This document shows positions 1 to 9,651 of a stretch of 64,000 nucleotides of DNA, piece by piece. The stretch's first letter is position 1. Every line of letters begins with the position of its first letter. The notes beneath the pieces are model-generated. The model worked only from the letters and a program-made list of their open reading frames with translations. It was not told where the DNA came from and did no database searches. Source of the stretch: Sphingobium yanoikuyae (GTDB lineage: Bacteria; Pseudomonadota; Alphaproteobacteria; Sphingomonadales; Sphingomonadaceae); assembly GCF_013001025.1 (NCBI RefSeq), contig NZ_CP053022.1, positions 1 to 64,000 of the forward strand. The letters are read 5' to 3'. Both the position numbers and the translations under genes were made by a program.

Positions 1-1514
1 TGACGCTTCTCCTTGCGCAGATCATCATAGCGTTCGACATTGGCCATCGGCTCGCTGACCAGCTTGAGCGCCTGGGGCGCCGTCACCGGCGGCGTGGAGA
101 TCGGTTTTCCGTCGACCAGCCTATAGAGCAGATTGAGGATATGGGTCTTGGTCGGAACGCCAGCCTCCAGCGCCATGGTGACCGCCGTCAGCACCAGTTG
201 CTCATCATGATGAAGAACCAGCGCCAGTATTTCGACCATTTCCCTGTCGCCGCCGGGATTGCGCAACAGATGTCGCTGCAGACGCTGGAACGCATCGGGT
301 AGCTCAAGGAAGGGCGCACCGTTGCGCAGGGCGCCGGGCTTGCGCTGCACGACCGCCAGATAATGGCGCCAGTCATAAACCGTATGACCTGGACCGTCGT
401 GAGAGCGGTTGATGATGCGCTGATGTGCGCAGATTGGCTGCCCCTCGGCGACGACCTGGAAGCGATCAGGATAGACGCGCAGGCTGACAGTGCGATTGGC
501 GAAAGAGGCCGGTACGCTGTAGCGATTGCGCTCAAAGTGGATGAGGCACGTCGGCGATACCCGTTTGCGATATTCCACAAAACCATCGAAGGGCCTGCCC
601 GCAACCATCAGACACTCAGATTCATCGGCCCAGGCATTGGCAACCGATCCGGGTTCGATCCCGTGAGGGATGTCCTCCCATAACGCCTTGCAGCGCTCCT
701 CCAGCCACAGGTTCAACTCATCAAGGCTCTCGGCCTGCGGCGTGGGTTGCCACAGACGGTGCCGCGCATCCTGGACATTCTTCTCGACCTGCCCCTTTTC
801 CCATCCCGCAGCCGGGTTACAGAACTCGGCTTCAAACAGATAATGGCTGACCATCGTCAGGAAGCGCGCGTTGACGGTGCGTTCCTTGCCACGCCCGACC
901 TTGTCGACGGCCGTGCGCATATTGTCATAGATACCCCGGCGCGGCACGCCGCCCAGTACGCGGAAGGCGTGATTATGGGCGTCGAACAGCATCTCATGGG
1001 TTTGCAGAAGGTAGGCGCGCACGATGAATGCCCGGCTGTAACTGAGCTTGAAATGCGCGACCTGCAGCTTGGTCCGAACCCCGGCAATGATTGCCCAGTC
1101 CTCACTCCAATCAAACTGGAAAGCTTCCCCCGGCGCGAACGACAGGGGCACGAATGTCCCACGCCCGCCAATCTGTTGCTGGCGCCGATAATCTTCGCGC
1201 CAGTCCCGAGCAAAAGCGGCAACCCGGTTGTAGGATCCTTCATAACCCAGACTCACCAGATCGGCGTAAAACTGCTTGATCGTGCGCTTCTGCTTGCGCG
1301 ATCGGCCCATATCGCGCCGCAGCCAGGCCGCCAGATGCTCAGCAAATGGGTCCAGTTTGCTTGGTCGATCAGGCACCTTGAACCGCGGATCGATCGTCTC
1401 GGACCGCAAATATTTGCGGATCGTGTTGCGTGATAGTCCGGTGCGCCGCGCTATCTCCCGGATCGGTAGATGATCGCGAAAATGCCAGCGCCGGATAACG
1501 CTCAATAACGCCAT
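1..1514 (-). CDS. istA: IS21-family transposase IstA (3' end outside window)
   Basis: DDE transposase of an IS21-type element. The frame is open from ATG at 1514 to the window edge, about 504 codons, close to the full family length of roughly 500, so only the last residues are missing. An N-terminal helix-turn-helix (LPIREIARRTGLSRNTIRKYLR, about residues 15-36) is followed by the catalytic core: first Asp in FQFDWSEDW, second Asp in GVPRRGIYDNMRTAV, and Glu in GWEKGQVEKNVQDAR. The C-terminus shows the usual basic ending around YDDLRKEKR. No frameshift or internal stop was found, so the gene may be active. IstB, the AAA+ helper, would follow to the left. Confidence 0.9.
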   Translation of the reverse strand, partial: MALLSVIRRWHFRDHLPIREIARRTGLSRNTIRKYLRSETIDPRFKVPDRPSKLDPFAEHLAAWLRRDMGRSRKQKRTIKQFYADLVSLGYEGSYNRVAAFARDWREDYRRQQQIGGRGTFVPLSFAPGEAFQFDWSEDWAIIAGVRTKLQVAHFKLSYSRAFIVRAYLLQTHEMLFDAHNHAFRVLGGVPRRGIYDNMRTAVDKVGRGKERTVNARFLTMVSHYLFEAEFCNPAAGWEKGQVEKNVQDARHRLWQPTPQAESLDELNLWLEERCKALWEDIPHGIEPGSVANAWADESECLMVAGRPFDGFVEYRKRVSPTCLIHFERNRYSVPASFANRTVSLRVYPDRFQVVAEGQPICAHQRIINRSHDGPGHTVYDWRHYLAVVQRKPGALRNGAPFLELPDAFQRLQRHLLRNPGGDREMVEILALVLHHDEQLVLTAVTMALEAGVPTKTHILNLLYRLVDGKPISTPPVTAPQALKLVSEPMANVERYDDLRKEKR

Positions 1515-1566
1515 GTCCAACACTCCATATACCCTCGCTTGTCAAAGCCAGGGACGAGTTCAACAT

Positions 1567-1621
1567 GGGTCAATTCTCAGTGGAAATTTACGCCCTACCC
1601 GGGTCACTTCTCAGTGGAAAT
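1567..1621. repeat. IS21 terminal direct repeats
   Basis: Two copies of a 21-bp sequence beginning GGGTCA and ending CAGTGGAAAT lie at 1567-1587 and 1601-1621, differing at one base. They sit between the istA start and the element terminus, where IS21 elements carry multiple transposase-binding repeats. Confidence 0.8.
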
Positions 1622-3285
1622 CAACAGACAACGCGCTTGCCCTCGACTGTTCCCACCGCACCGCGTCCCGTTGGGGAATCGAACTGGGATACCGGTGGCA
1701 GCACGAGATCGCGGGACCTGGCCATGTCGACGATTGCGAGCGCCAGGGGATGCTCGGATGCCTGCTCGACGGCGGCGGCGAGACGGAGGACCTCCGCTTC
1801 GGTGTGGCCGGACGCCGGTATGATGGCGGTAACCGCCGGATGGCCCAGTGTCAGCGTGCCGGTCTTGTCGACGACCAGCGTATCTACCTTCTCCATCTGC
1901 TCGAGCGCCTCGGCATTCTTGATCAGGACGCCAAGCCTTGCACCACGGCCCACGCCCACCATGATGGACATGGGCGTGGCGAGACCAAGTGCGCAGGGAC
2001 ATGCGATGATGAGGACCGCGACAGCGGCGATCAGGCCATGAGCGAAGCGCGGCTCCGGTCCCCATAGACTCCATCCGACAAAGGCCAATATCGCAACAAG
2101 GATCACGGCGGGCACGAACCAGCCAGCGACACGATCGGCCATGCGCTGAATGGGCGCGCGCGAGCGCTGGGCCTGCGCCACCATCTGGACGATCCGGGCG
2201 AGCATCGTGTCTCGCCCCACTTTGGTCGCCGCGATGACAAGCGCACCGGTCTGGTTGAGCGTGCCGCCAATGACCGTGCCATCAATCTTTTTGGTCACCG
2301 GCATGGATTCGCCGGTAACCATGGATTCATCGACCGACGATCCGCCGTCTATTACGGTGCCGTCCACCGGCACCTTCTCACCGGGGCGAACGCGCAACTG
2401 GTCGCCGACGCCGATCAAGTCGAGGCTGACCTCCTCCTCATCGCCATTCAACAAGAGCCGACGCGCGGTCTTTGGCGACAGGTCGAGCAGCGCCTTGATT
2501 GCGCCCGACGTCTGCTCGCGCGCACGCAACTCGAGGACCTGTCCCAGAAGCACCAGCACGGTGATAACGGCTGCCGCTTCGAAATAGACCGCGACGCTGC
2601 CATCGGCATTACGAAAGGCTGGCGGAAAGAGGCCGGGAGCGAGCGCCGCGATCATGCTGTAAGCCCAGGAAACGCCCGTGCCCATCGCGATCAGCGTGAA
2701 CATGTTGAGGTGGCGTGTCGCGAGCGAACGCCATCCGCGCACGAAGAATGGCCAGCCCGCCCAGAGTACGACCGGCGTGGCGAGAGCGATCTGGATCCAG
2801 ATCGACAATCTCGCCGGCACCAGATGATGCAGAGCGGGAACGAGATGCCCGCCCATTTCCAGAACGAAGACGGGCAAGGCGAGCAGGAACCCCACCTTAA
2901 GGCGCCACGTCATGTCGAGCAGCTCGGCGCTTGGTCCGCTCTGCGCGCTCGCCACTTCGGGCTCGAGCGCCATGCCACATATCGGGCAAGGTCCTGGATG
3001 ATCCTGCTGGATCTCAGGATGCATGGGGCAGGTCCAGACAGTCCCGGAGACGATAGCGGGCTGCTCCCGCGCGGAGAGGTAAAGCACGGGGTCAGCGACG
3101 AACTTGGCGCGACAGCCGTTGCTGCAGAAATAATATCGATGACCATCATGTTCAGCGCGATGGGGCGTCAGTTCGGGGTCGACTTCCATCCCGCAGACGG
3201 GATCGTGAACCATTGCCTTCTGGCCATGATGGTCATGATCGCCCTTGTCGTGATGTCCATATGCATGCGGGGGCATGTTTTGCAT
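1621..3285 (-). pseudogene. copA: Copper-translocating P1B-type ATPase, truncated by IS21
   Basis: N-terminal 553 residues of a copper/heavy-metal exporting P-type ATPase. In order: His-rich leader, YHS-type metal-binding segment (about 28-70), heavy-metal-binding motif TCPMHPEI...CPICGM (about 85-108), transmembrane helices from about 128, actuator domain with TGES (324-327), the metal-transport motif CPC (429-431), the phosphorylated Asp in DKTGTLT (473) and the HP motif of the nucleotide domain (512-513). The frame ends right after KRVV with a Cys codon and a TGA supplied by the insertion sequence. The hinge with GDGxND and the last membrane helices are gone, so the visible product should not pump metal. 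The missing part probably lies left of the element. Pairing of YHS and TCPMHP motifs is known in copper ATPases of proteobacteria. Confidence 0.9.
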
Positions 3286-3546
3286 CGACGGCTCCCTGTT
3301 GTGCGCAGCTCAAGTCCGTCCGGCTTCGCCTGGCAGATGGGCTACCCCGGAAAGTACCACAGGATCTTGATCCCAAGCAAAATTTGGTAGCCGCCTTCAG
3401 CAAGGCTTCTGACGAACGTCGCTCATTGCTTAGCCGGCGCACACCCTAGCCGCCCATCCTCGACTGTTGAGCGATAAGCCGACGGTCGGCATTTCGGAAG
3501 GCAAGAACAAGCGCTGAACGACTGAGAAGGGTCGGTATTACCCCGC

Positions 3547-5073
3547 CTAATCCGACTTTGCCTGAATGAAGCCACGGACATCGCGCGTCACATCATTGAA
3601 GGTCTTGCCGTCGAGATACAACATATGGCCCGAAGCATAATGGCGGCTAATGAGGTTCGGCCTGAGTGCGGGCGGCAGGTAAAGATGGGCGAGATCAAAT
3701 TCGGTCGCGAAAAAGGGCGTAGACAGGTCGTAGTAGCCGCTCAGCGACAGGACCCGCATCTGCGGTGCGCGACGCATGGCAGCGCCCAGATCGATGGCGA
3801 CATTGGCCATCGCATTTTGGCGCGGGCCGCCCGGCGGCATATGGCTCCAGTCCCAGACCGGAAAGAGCGTAGGCGTGTTCACCACATAGTCGCCGTCCGG
3901 CGCATAGCCCAGGTCATGGGCGAGGTAGGCGGAGAAATTGGCGATGATCGCGCCTGAGATTGCATCGTCGGCCGGATCGCTCTGCGCCATATCTGCCGCA
4001 TTGTCCCCTTCGCTGCCGGTAAAGCGAGTGTCGAACCCGCCCGTAACGGCCCCGCGATCCCGCAGCGGTTCTTTGCGGAAGCGGTCGGGCGACACATGCA
4101 GGTCGGCCTCGCGCAGATAATCGGGGCTGAGGCCCGTCAGCGACGCCATCTGCGCAATCACGCTTTCGTGCTCCTGCGCACCGATATCCTGCCCTTTGGC
4201 CAGTGCTGCCGCATAAGGGCCTTGCGCGAACTGGCGCGCACGGGCGACATGCGCCTCCAGCCCTGTGCCCCGATCTACCTTGCCATGATACCAGGCGGTG
4301 GCGGCATAGCTCGGCAGATAATTGATATCCATCCGGTCGAGGCCGGGCGCGCGCTGGGCAAAATTGAGGATGGAGGACATGAGGATCACACCATCTACCG
4401 GCATGCCGCTGTCGATCAGCCGGTAGGAAACCATCGCCGACCGGGTGGTGCCATAGGATTCGCCAAACAGATATTTGGGCGAAAGCCAGCGATTGTTGAT
4501 CTCGACATAGCGCCGGATCGCCTGTGTGAAGGCAGCAGCATCCTGGTCATTGCCCCAGTAAAGCTTCCCTCCCTGTGGATCGAGCCCGCGCGAATAGCCC
4601 GTACCCACGGCGTCGAGGAAAACCATGTCGGTAGTATCCAGCAGGCTGTCGGGATTGGGCGCGAGGCGCGGCATGCGGCCGCCCCCTTCCCTGCCCTGCG
4701 CCTCGACATCGACCGGCACCCGCACCGGCGCGAAGGAGGCCATGTGTAGCCAGATGCTGGAGGATCCAGGGCCGCCATTGTAAAAGAAGGTGACGGGTCG
4801 CCGCTCCCCTGCCTTTGGCGCGACCGTGTAGGAGACATAGAAAAGGCTCGCCCCCGGCTTTCCCTGCTTGTCCTTGAGCAGCAAGGTGCCTGCGGTCGCG
4901 GTGTAAGGCAGCTTCGCCCCGTTGGCCGTTGTCAGGATATGGTTGGTGATCACCCGCTTTTCTGCAGCCGGTTCTGACGCTTGTGTCTGCGCCGGTTTGT
5001 CGGCGGCGCAGAGCGAAGCCGTGGGCGACGCGAGTGTGATTGCCGCGATGGACGCGCTAAGCAGGCTACGCAT
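3547..5073 (-). CDS. Peptidase S10 (serine carboxypeptidase), secreted
   Basis: Exported serine carboxypeptidase, predicted to release C-terminal amino acids from peptides in the periplasm. A signal peptide (about residues 1-23, ending SLCA-AD) precedes an alpha/beta-hydrolase fold. The nucleophile is in GESYGTTRS (Ser about 206), the oxyanion region in NGGPGSSS (about 99-106), and the Asp and His of the triad are likely in GYYDLSTP and SGHMLY near the C-terminus. Its ATG overlaps the stop of the upstream S10 gene as TGATG, implying translational coupling. It is the last gene of the operon receptor-S10-S10 and a clear paralogue of its neighbour. Peptide scavenging is inferred from the family and the TonB receptor; substrate preference cannot be read. 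Confidence 0.88.
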   Translation of the reverse strand: MRSLLSASIAAITLASPTASLCAADKPAQTQASEPAAEKRVITNHILTTANGAKLPYTATAGTLLLKDKQGKPGASLFYVSYTVAPKAGERRPVTFFYNGGPGSSSIWLHMASFAPVRVPVDVEAQGREGGGRMPRLAPNPDSLLDTTDMVFLDAVGTGYSRGLDPQGGKLYWGNDQDAAAFTQAIRRYVEINNRWLSPKYLFGESYGTTRSAMVSYRLIDSGMPVDGVILMSSILNFAQRAPGLDRMDINYLPSYAATAWYHGKVDRGTGLEAHVARARQFAQGPYAAALAKGQDIGAQEHESVIAQMASLTGLSPDYLREADLHVSPDRFRKEPLRDRGAVTGGFDTRFTGSEGDNAADMAQSDPADDAISGAIIANFSAYLAHDLGYAPDGDYVVNTPTLFPVWDWSHMPPGGPRQNAMANVAIDLGAAMRRAPQMRVLSLSGYYDLSTPFFATEFDLAHLYLPPALRPNLISRHYASGHMLYLDGKTFNDVTRDVRGFIQAKSD

Positions 5074-6629
5074 CAGCGGGTCGTCGCATCATAGAAGCGG
5101 TCGAGATCGACCTTGAGCTTTCGCGATGCGGCCTCATCCACATAGGTCATATGGCCGGACTCATAATAGGAGAAGCTGATATTCTGGCGCAGATTGGGCG
5201 TCAGATAGAGATGCGAGACATCGAATTCCGCGCCGGCAAACGGCGTTGCCAGATCATAGAGCCCCGCAATCACCATCACATTGAGATTGGGGTTGCGCTG
5301 CATGGCGCCGGCGAGGTCAAGCGCGGTGTTGGGAACCGGAATGGGCTCATCGATCCCTGGCGCCTTGTGATGATTGTCCCAGGCCGGCGCGATCACGCCA
5401 TTATAAAGTGGCCGATATTGCAGGTCCGGCTTGTAACCGATGTCACGCGCCAGATGATCCTGGAAGGTGGAAAGATGGGCACTGTTGACGCCTGCAGTCG
5501 CGGCGTCATTGGTCGCCGGGTCATAGGAGCCGTCGCCGCTCACATAGGAGGCCGGCGCGGTGAAGCGGGTATCGAACCGGCCGATGATCAATCCCTGATC
5601 AGCCATCAGCGCGCCGCGATATTGTTCCATGCCGACGCGCAGCTTGTTCTTCTTGAGGAAGTCGACCGACAGGCCGATATAGCCGCTGAGCGTGCGAGCC
5701 ACGGCGTCCATTTCCTCGGCCGACAGCCGGTCCCCCTTGAGCAGCGCGGAGGCATAGGGGCCAAGGGCGAAGGCGCGGACCTCGTCGAGATAGGCCATCA
5801 GGTCGGCCGGGTGGGTCGCCGATTTGCCATGATACCAGGCCGTCGCCGCGAAGGAGGGTACTCGCCCGATATCCTCCAGGTCGACGCCGGGAAGGCCGGT
5901 GCCCGAATTGAGGATGGTCGACATCAGCACGACGCCGTTGAAATCCATCCCCTGATTCTGGAGCTTGTAGACAAGCCCCGCCGACCGGGTGGTGCCATAG
6001 GATTCCCCGAACAGGTAGCGCGGGCTGTTCCACCGGTCGTTCTTGGTGATGTAGCGGTTGATGGCGCGAGCGAAGGAATCGATGTCCGCGTCGACGCCCC
6101 AGAAGGTCTTGCCCTTGGTATCGCCAATCGGCCGGGAATAACCGGTCCCGATCGCATCGATGAAGATGAGATCGGACTTGTCGAGCAGCGAATAGGGATT
6201 GTCCTGCACCACATAGGGGGCCGGCAGGGTCGCCTTGGGGGTCAGCGTCGGTGGGCGCTTTGGCCCGAACCCGCCTACATTGAGCCAGAGGCTGGCCGAG
6301 CCGGGACCGCCATTGTTGAAGAAGGTCAATGGCCGGGGCTTGCCCGCACTCGTCCCCTGGGCGGTATACGCGGTGTAGAAGATCCTGCCGCGCGGCACGC
6401 CATCATCATCGGTGATGATCAGCGTGCCGGCGCTCGCGTTGTAGGCAATGGTCTTGCCGTTGATCACCATCTTGTGATCGCGGCTGGCCAGTTCCTCCCT
6501 CGGTCCCACCTCTTTCTGCCCCTCGGCCGGTGGCTCACTGGCGCGCGCCACCGGTCCCTCGACGACAAGCGCCATCGCGGCGCCCAGCGCCAGCATCGAT
6601 ACAAAAGCCTTCATGGTGGGGAGCCTCAT
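5073..6629 (-). CDS. Peptidase S10 (serine carboxypeptidase), secreted, paralogue
   Basis: Second serine carboxypeptidase of the same operon, 518 residues. It has a signal peptide (about 1-30, ending PVARA), the NGGPGSAS oxyanion-hole region (about 106-113), GESYGTTRS with Ser about 210, and C-terminal GLYDLATP and SGHMTY supplying Asp and His. The first ATG overlaps the stop of the TonB receptor as ATGA; a second ATG five codons later (6614) is an alternative start with a GAGG sequence before it. The tandem pair with conserved active-site blocks suggests an old duplication; differing loops may give different peptide specificity. Expression should follow the upstream receptor and its ECF sigma factor. 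Confidence 0.88.
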   Translation of the reverse strand: MRLPTMKAFVSMLALGAAMALVVEGPVARASEPPAEGQKEVGPREELASRDHKMVINGKTIAYNASAGTLIITDDDGVPRGRIFYTAYTAQGTSAGKPRPLTFFNNGGPGSASLWLNVGGFGPKRPPTLTPKATLPAPYVVQDNPYSLLDKSDLIFIDAIGTGYSRPIGDTKGKTFWGVDADIDSFARAINRYITKNDRWNSPRYLFGESYGTTRSAGLVYKLQNQGMDFNGVVLMSTILNSGTGLPGVDLEDIGRVPSFAATAWYHGKSATHPADLMAYLDEVRAFALGPYASALLKGDRLSAEEMDAVARTLSGYIGLSVDFLKKNKLRVGMEQYRGALMADQGLIIGRFDTRFTAPASYVSGDGSYDPATNDAATAGVNSAHLSTFQDHLARDIGYKPDLQYRPLYNGVIAPAWDNHHKAPGIDEPIPVPNTALDLAGAMQRNPNLNVMVIAGLYDLATPFAGAEFDVSHLYLTPNLRQNISFSYYESGHMTYVDEAASRKLKVDLDRFYDATTR

Positions 6630-9421
6630 TTGCGCAGGGTCAGCGTCGCGCCGATCGTGCGCGGGCGGAAGGTCACATATTGATAGGGCAGCGTGTAATT
6701 CTCGTAGGTGGTGCAGGCCGCGCCCTCACCCGTGGCGCAGCCGGTCCGGCCACCCTCATTGCCCAGCACATCCTTGGAGTTGAGCAGATTGTCGGCGAAG
6801 ATCGAGAATTCCCAGCCATAGCGGCGCAGGCCGATCCGCGCCGTCATATAGTCAGTCGCCTCCGACATATAGGTATCGGGCGTGAAGCTGCCCGTGCCGG
6901 GACCAAAGCTGTTCTGGTAGCGGGAGGCATGTTGCCAGTCTGCCCGCAGATAGGCGCCATAGCTGCCGATATCGAACCGATATTCGCCCGCGATGTTGAA
7001 GGCCCATTTGGGTACCGGCAGGCGATCGCCATCGCGGATATAGAGGGTGGACGAAGGGGCCGGGCCAACGACAGCCTGCGTATATTGCGCATCGGTATAG
7101 GCGACGAGGCCGCTCAGCGTGAAGCCATAGATCGGCTCCACCGAGGCTTCCAGGTCAAAGCCCTTGGATACGGCCTTGCCGCCGTTGACGACATAGCCAA
7201 AGCCGCAGGTCGGCAGGCCATAGCTTGCCTGGATATTGCTCCAGTCGATGTAGAAAGCGCTGGAGTTGAGGCTGAGCTTGCGATCGGACGAGCGCAGCTT
7301 CGCACCGACTTCATAGCTCCACAGCGAGTCTGCCTTGTAGGTCCCCGGCGTCGATGTGATACCCAACGCCGTAAGATCCGCCCCGCAGCGCGAGGCCGGC
7401 GGTGGCTGGTTGACGCCGCCCACGCGGAATCCCTTGGCTGCCGTCGCATAGAGCATGTTGGCGCTGTCCAGCTGATATTGCAGACCGAATTTGGGGGTGA
7501 CGGGCGTTTCCTTGACCTTGCCGTCAGTGAGGCCGCCATTGGCGGTGGTCGGGGTCAGGAAGCCGGCAAAGGTTCCGGCCGTGACCTGATGATAGCTGAA
7601 TTTTTCCCGACTGACGCGCGCGCCGCCGATCAGCTTCAATTTGTCGGTGATCGCGAAATTGGCCTCGCCAAAGACCGCCAGCGACTTTTCCTTCAGGTCC
7701 TGATCGCGATGATAGGTGATATTGCCGGGCTCGACCGGCACGCCGAAAATGGCCTGCGCCGGGGCGCCAAACACGGCCTGGGTCAGATCGTCCAGATTGG
7801 CGACGATATGATAGTTGGAATTATTCTTGTAGGTGGCGAAGAAGCCGCCCACCACCCAGTTGAAGCGGCTATTGCCGTCATTGGCGAAGCGGACTTCCTG
7901 GGTGAAACCGGTGCGCTTGTTCTCGTAGATCGGGGTCGAGCGATAGCTTTCGATATCGGCGACGAGGGGAAAACCGCCCTGGAAATTGCCCGGCTCGATA
8001 TAGCTATAGTCGGACCGGCCATGGGTGCGGTCGCTGATATAGCTGGAGACCGAGGTCAGCGTGGTGCTGCCGATGTCCAGCTCTGCCTTGAGCGACGGCA
8101 GGAAGATGCGCGAGGTGCGCGGCTGCCTGGCGACACAGCGCGGCGTGCTGGCGGCATAATTATCACCCACATTGCAGTTGGCGCCCGTCTGATAATCGCC
8201 ATAGACGGCAGCGGGATATGTGAAACCATTGAGCGTGGTTTCCGGCACGGTCTGCCAGGCTGTATCGGCATCATGCTGCTCACTCAGCGCATAATAGACC
8301 GAAGGCGTCAGGCTGAAATTCTCGGTCGGCTTGAAGAGCAGCGCGCCGCGCAGCGCCCAGTCGTCCGAACTGTTCGTGTCCTTTGCAAGCGTGTCGCCGG
8401 TGAAGCGATCGACATGATCGATATAGCCCGCCGTGCGGCGTTGCCACATGCTGACGCGGATACCAAGCCGGTCCTCGATCAGCGGGCCACCGAGCGCAAT
8501 GCCCAGATCATGATTGACGCCGCCATCCTGGACGAAACCGACTTCCGCACGGGCATAGGCAGACATTTTCTCGAGGCTGGGTTCAGGCGTGATGAAGCGG
8601 ATCGTCCCGCCGAGCGACGATCCGCCATAAAGCGTGCCCTGCGGGCCGCGCAGCACTTCGACCCGTTCCAGATCGAACAGCGCCGGAACCGGCGTGCCAC
8701 TGCCCGAAATGCCGATCGCGTTGCGTTTCTGGAGCGGGGCATCATCGAGATAAACGCCGGTCGTCTGCGCGCCGGTTGAAGACGCCACGCCGCGGATCGA
8801 GATGCTCGGCACGCGATCGGCCGTGGTCGACGTCTGCATCGAGAGCGCTGGAACCGTGCGGACGATATCGGACACGCTGCGGATGCTGCGACGATCGAGC
8901 TGCTCCTGCGGCATCGCCTGCATGCTGATCGGCACACGGTTGAGAGTGGTTGCCGTCTTGGTGGCGGTCACGATGATTTCGCCTCCGGTGCCGGGCTCTG
9001 CCTGGGCTGTCGATGCATCGGCCGCCTGAAAGGCGCGAGGCGCGGTCCAGCTGCTGGTTGCGCGGGCCGATCGGAGGGAGCGCAAGGCGACCGGCGTCGT
9101 GACGGCACGGGCGCGCGGCTTCAAAGTGATGGCCGCCCCATTATCGGCAACGATTTCGAGGTTAGCGTCGGCAATCAGGCGGCGCAGTGCCACCCGGGTA
9201 TCAAAGACACCCATGATGGCTGGCGACCGGACACCGGCGAGCTGATCGGCCGGCGCGATGATCTGGATGCCGCTCTGCCGGGCGAACATCGGCAGCGTCA
9301 TGTTGATATTGCCGGCAGGCACATTGAACTTGCGGTCCTGCGCCTGCGCGCTGCTGGCTACGATAGCCGTGGTTAGGCTGGCACCGATTAACAGGCTCTT
9401 GATCGTCATCGAACGGTTCAT
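6626..9421 (-). CDS. TonB-dependent receptor with N-terminal STN signalling domain
   Basis: Outer-membrane active transporter, 931 residues. A signal peptide (about 1-27, ending SSAQAQ) is followed by a secretin/TonB short N-terminal domain (FNVPAGNINMTLPMFARQSG onward, about 34-102) of the FecA type that contacts a FecR anti-sigma protein. The plug starts with the EIIVTATKTATTLNR region (about 148) and contains GVYLDDAPL and a VLRGPQGTLYG motif; the rest is a 22-strand-type beta barrel. The C-terminus ends TLTLRK, without the usual terminal Phe. It heads an operon with two S10 carboxypeptidases and diverges from a FecI/FecR-like pair, so the substrate is probably a peptide or peptide-like compound, taken up on cue through surface signalling. 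Substrate identity is inference. Confidence 0.9.
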   Translation of the reverse strand: MNRSMTIKSLLIGASLTTAIVASSAQAQDRKFNVPAGNINMTLPMFARQSGIQIIAPADQLAGVRSPAIMGVFDTRVALRRLIADANLEIVADNGAAITLKPRARAVTTPVALRSLRSARATSSWTAPRAFQAADASTAQAEPGTGGEIIVTATKTATTLNRVPISMQAMPQEQLDRRSIRSVSDIVRTVPALSMQTSTTADRVPSISIRGVASSTGAQTTGVYLDDAPLQKRNAIGISGSGTPVPALFDLERVEVLRGPQGTLYGGSSLGGTIRFITPEPSLEKMSAYARAEVGFVQDGGVNHDLGIALGGPLIEDRLGIRVSMWQRRTAGYIDHVDRFTGDTLAKDTNSSDDWALRGALLFKPTENFSLTPSVYYALSEQHDADTAWQTVPETTLNGFTYPAAVYGDYQTGANCNVGDNYAASTPRCVARQPRTSRIFLPSLKAELDIGSTTLTSVSSYISDRTHGRSDYSYIEPGNFQGGFPLVADIESYRSTPIYENKRTGFTQEVRFANDGNSRFNWVVGGFFATYKNNSNYHIVANLDDLTQAVFGAPAQAIFGVPVEPGNITYHRDQDLKEKSLAVFGEANFAITDKLKLIGGARVSREKFSYHQVTAGTFAGFLTPTTANGGLTDGKVKETPVTPKFGLQYQLDSANMLYATAAKGFRVGGVNQPPPASRCGADLTALGITSTPGTYKADSLWSYEVGAKLRSSDRKLSLNSSAFYIDWSNIQASYGLPTCGFGYVVNGGKAVSKGFDLEASVEPIYGFTLSGLVAYTDAQYTQAVVGPAPSSTLYIRDGDRLPVPKWAFNIAGEYRFDIGSYGAYLRADWQHASRYQNSFGPGTGSFTPDTYMSEATDYMTARIGLRRYGWEFSIFADNLLNSKDVLGNEGGRTGCATGEGAACTTYENYTLPYQYVTFRPRTIGATLTLRK

Positions 9422-9568
9422 TGTCTGGCCCCCAGCCGCTCCCCGGACGCGGCGAATGGATCGGGCCTTTCAGACCGGTTTTCGCATCCTCCCTGTTCCC
9501 GTTCCCCCGGGGTTTTGCGCCCTAGATGCACGAGCGCGATTTTTCCCCCAGTGTCGGATTGCACTTTT

Positions 9569-9597
9569 TTGACATTGCGATCGGACATGGCATTTTT
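9569..9597 (+). promoter_or_regulatory. Possible promoter of the sigma-factor gene
   Basis: TTGACA at 9569-9574 is followed after 17 bases by the AT-rich hexamer ATTTTT (9592-9597), 55 bases before the sigma gene start. The -35 is perfect for a housekeeping sigma factor; the -10 is weak. The region 9422-9651 must also hold the divergent promoter of the receptor operon, which was not located. Confidence 0.35.
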
Positions 9598-9651
9598 TGG
9601 ATGCATGCATGGCGTGTCTGCGCGGTTCGCTCGTCATGGGGCTTGCCGAAC

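Larger units (their letters stand above)
1..1626 (-). mobile_element. IS21-family insertion sequence, right end (left end outside window)
   Basis: The element enters from the left edge and ends near 1626. It carries istA on the minus strand; istB, expected downstream of istA, would lie left of the window. Its terminus reads 5'-TGTTGATTTCCACTGAGAAG on the minus strand and is followed by two near-identical direct repeats (1567-1587 and 1601-1621), the multiple-repeat terminus typical of the family. The boundary is inferred from where the copper ATPase reading frame is lost (1626/1627). The target duplication cannot be seen because the other end is missing. Confidence 0.85.
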
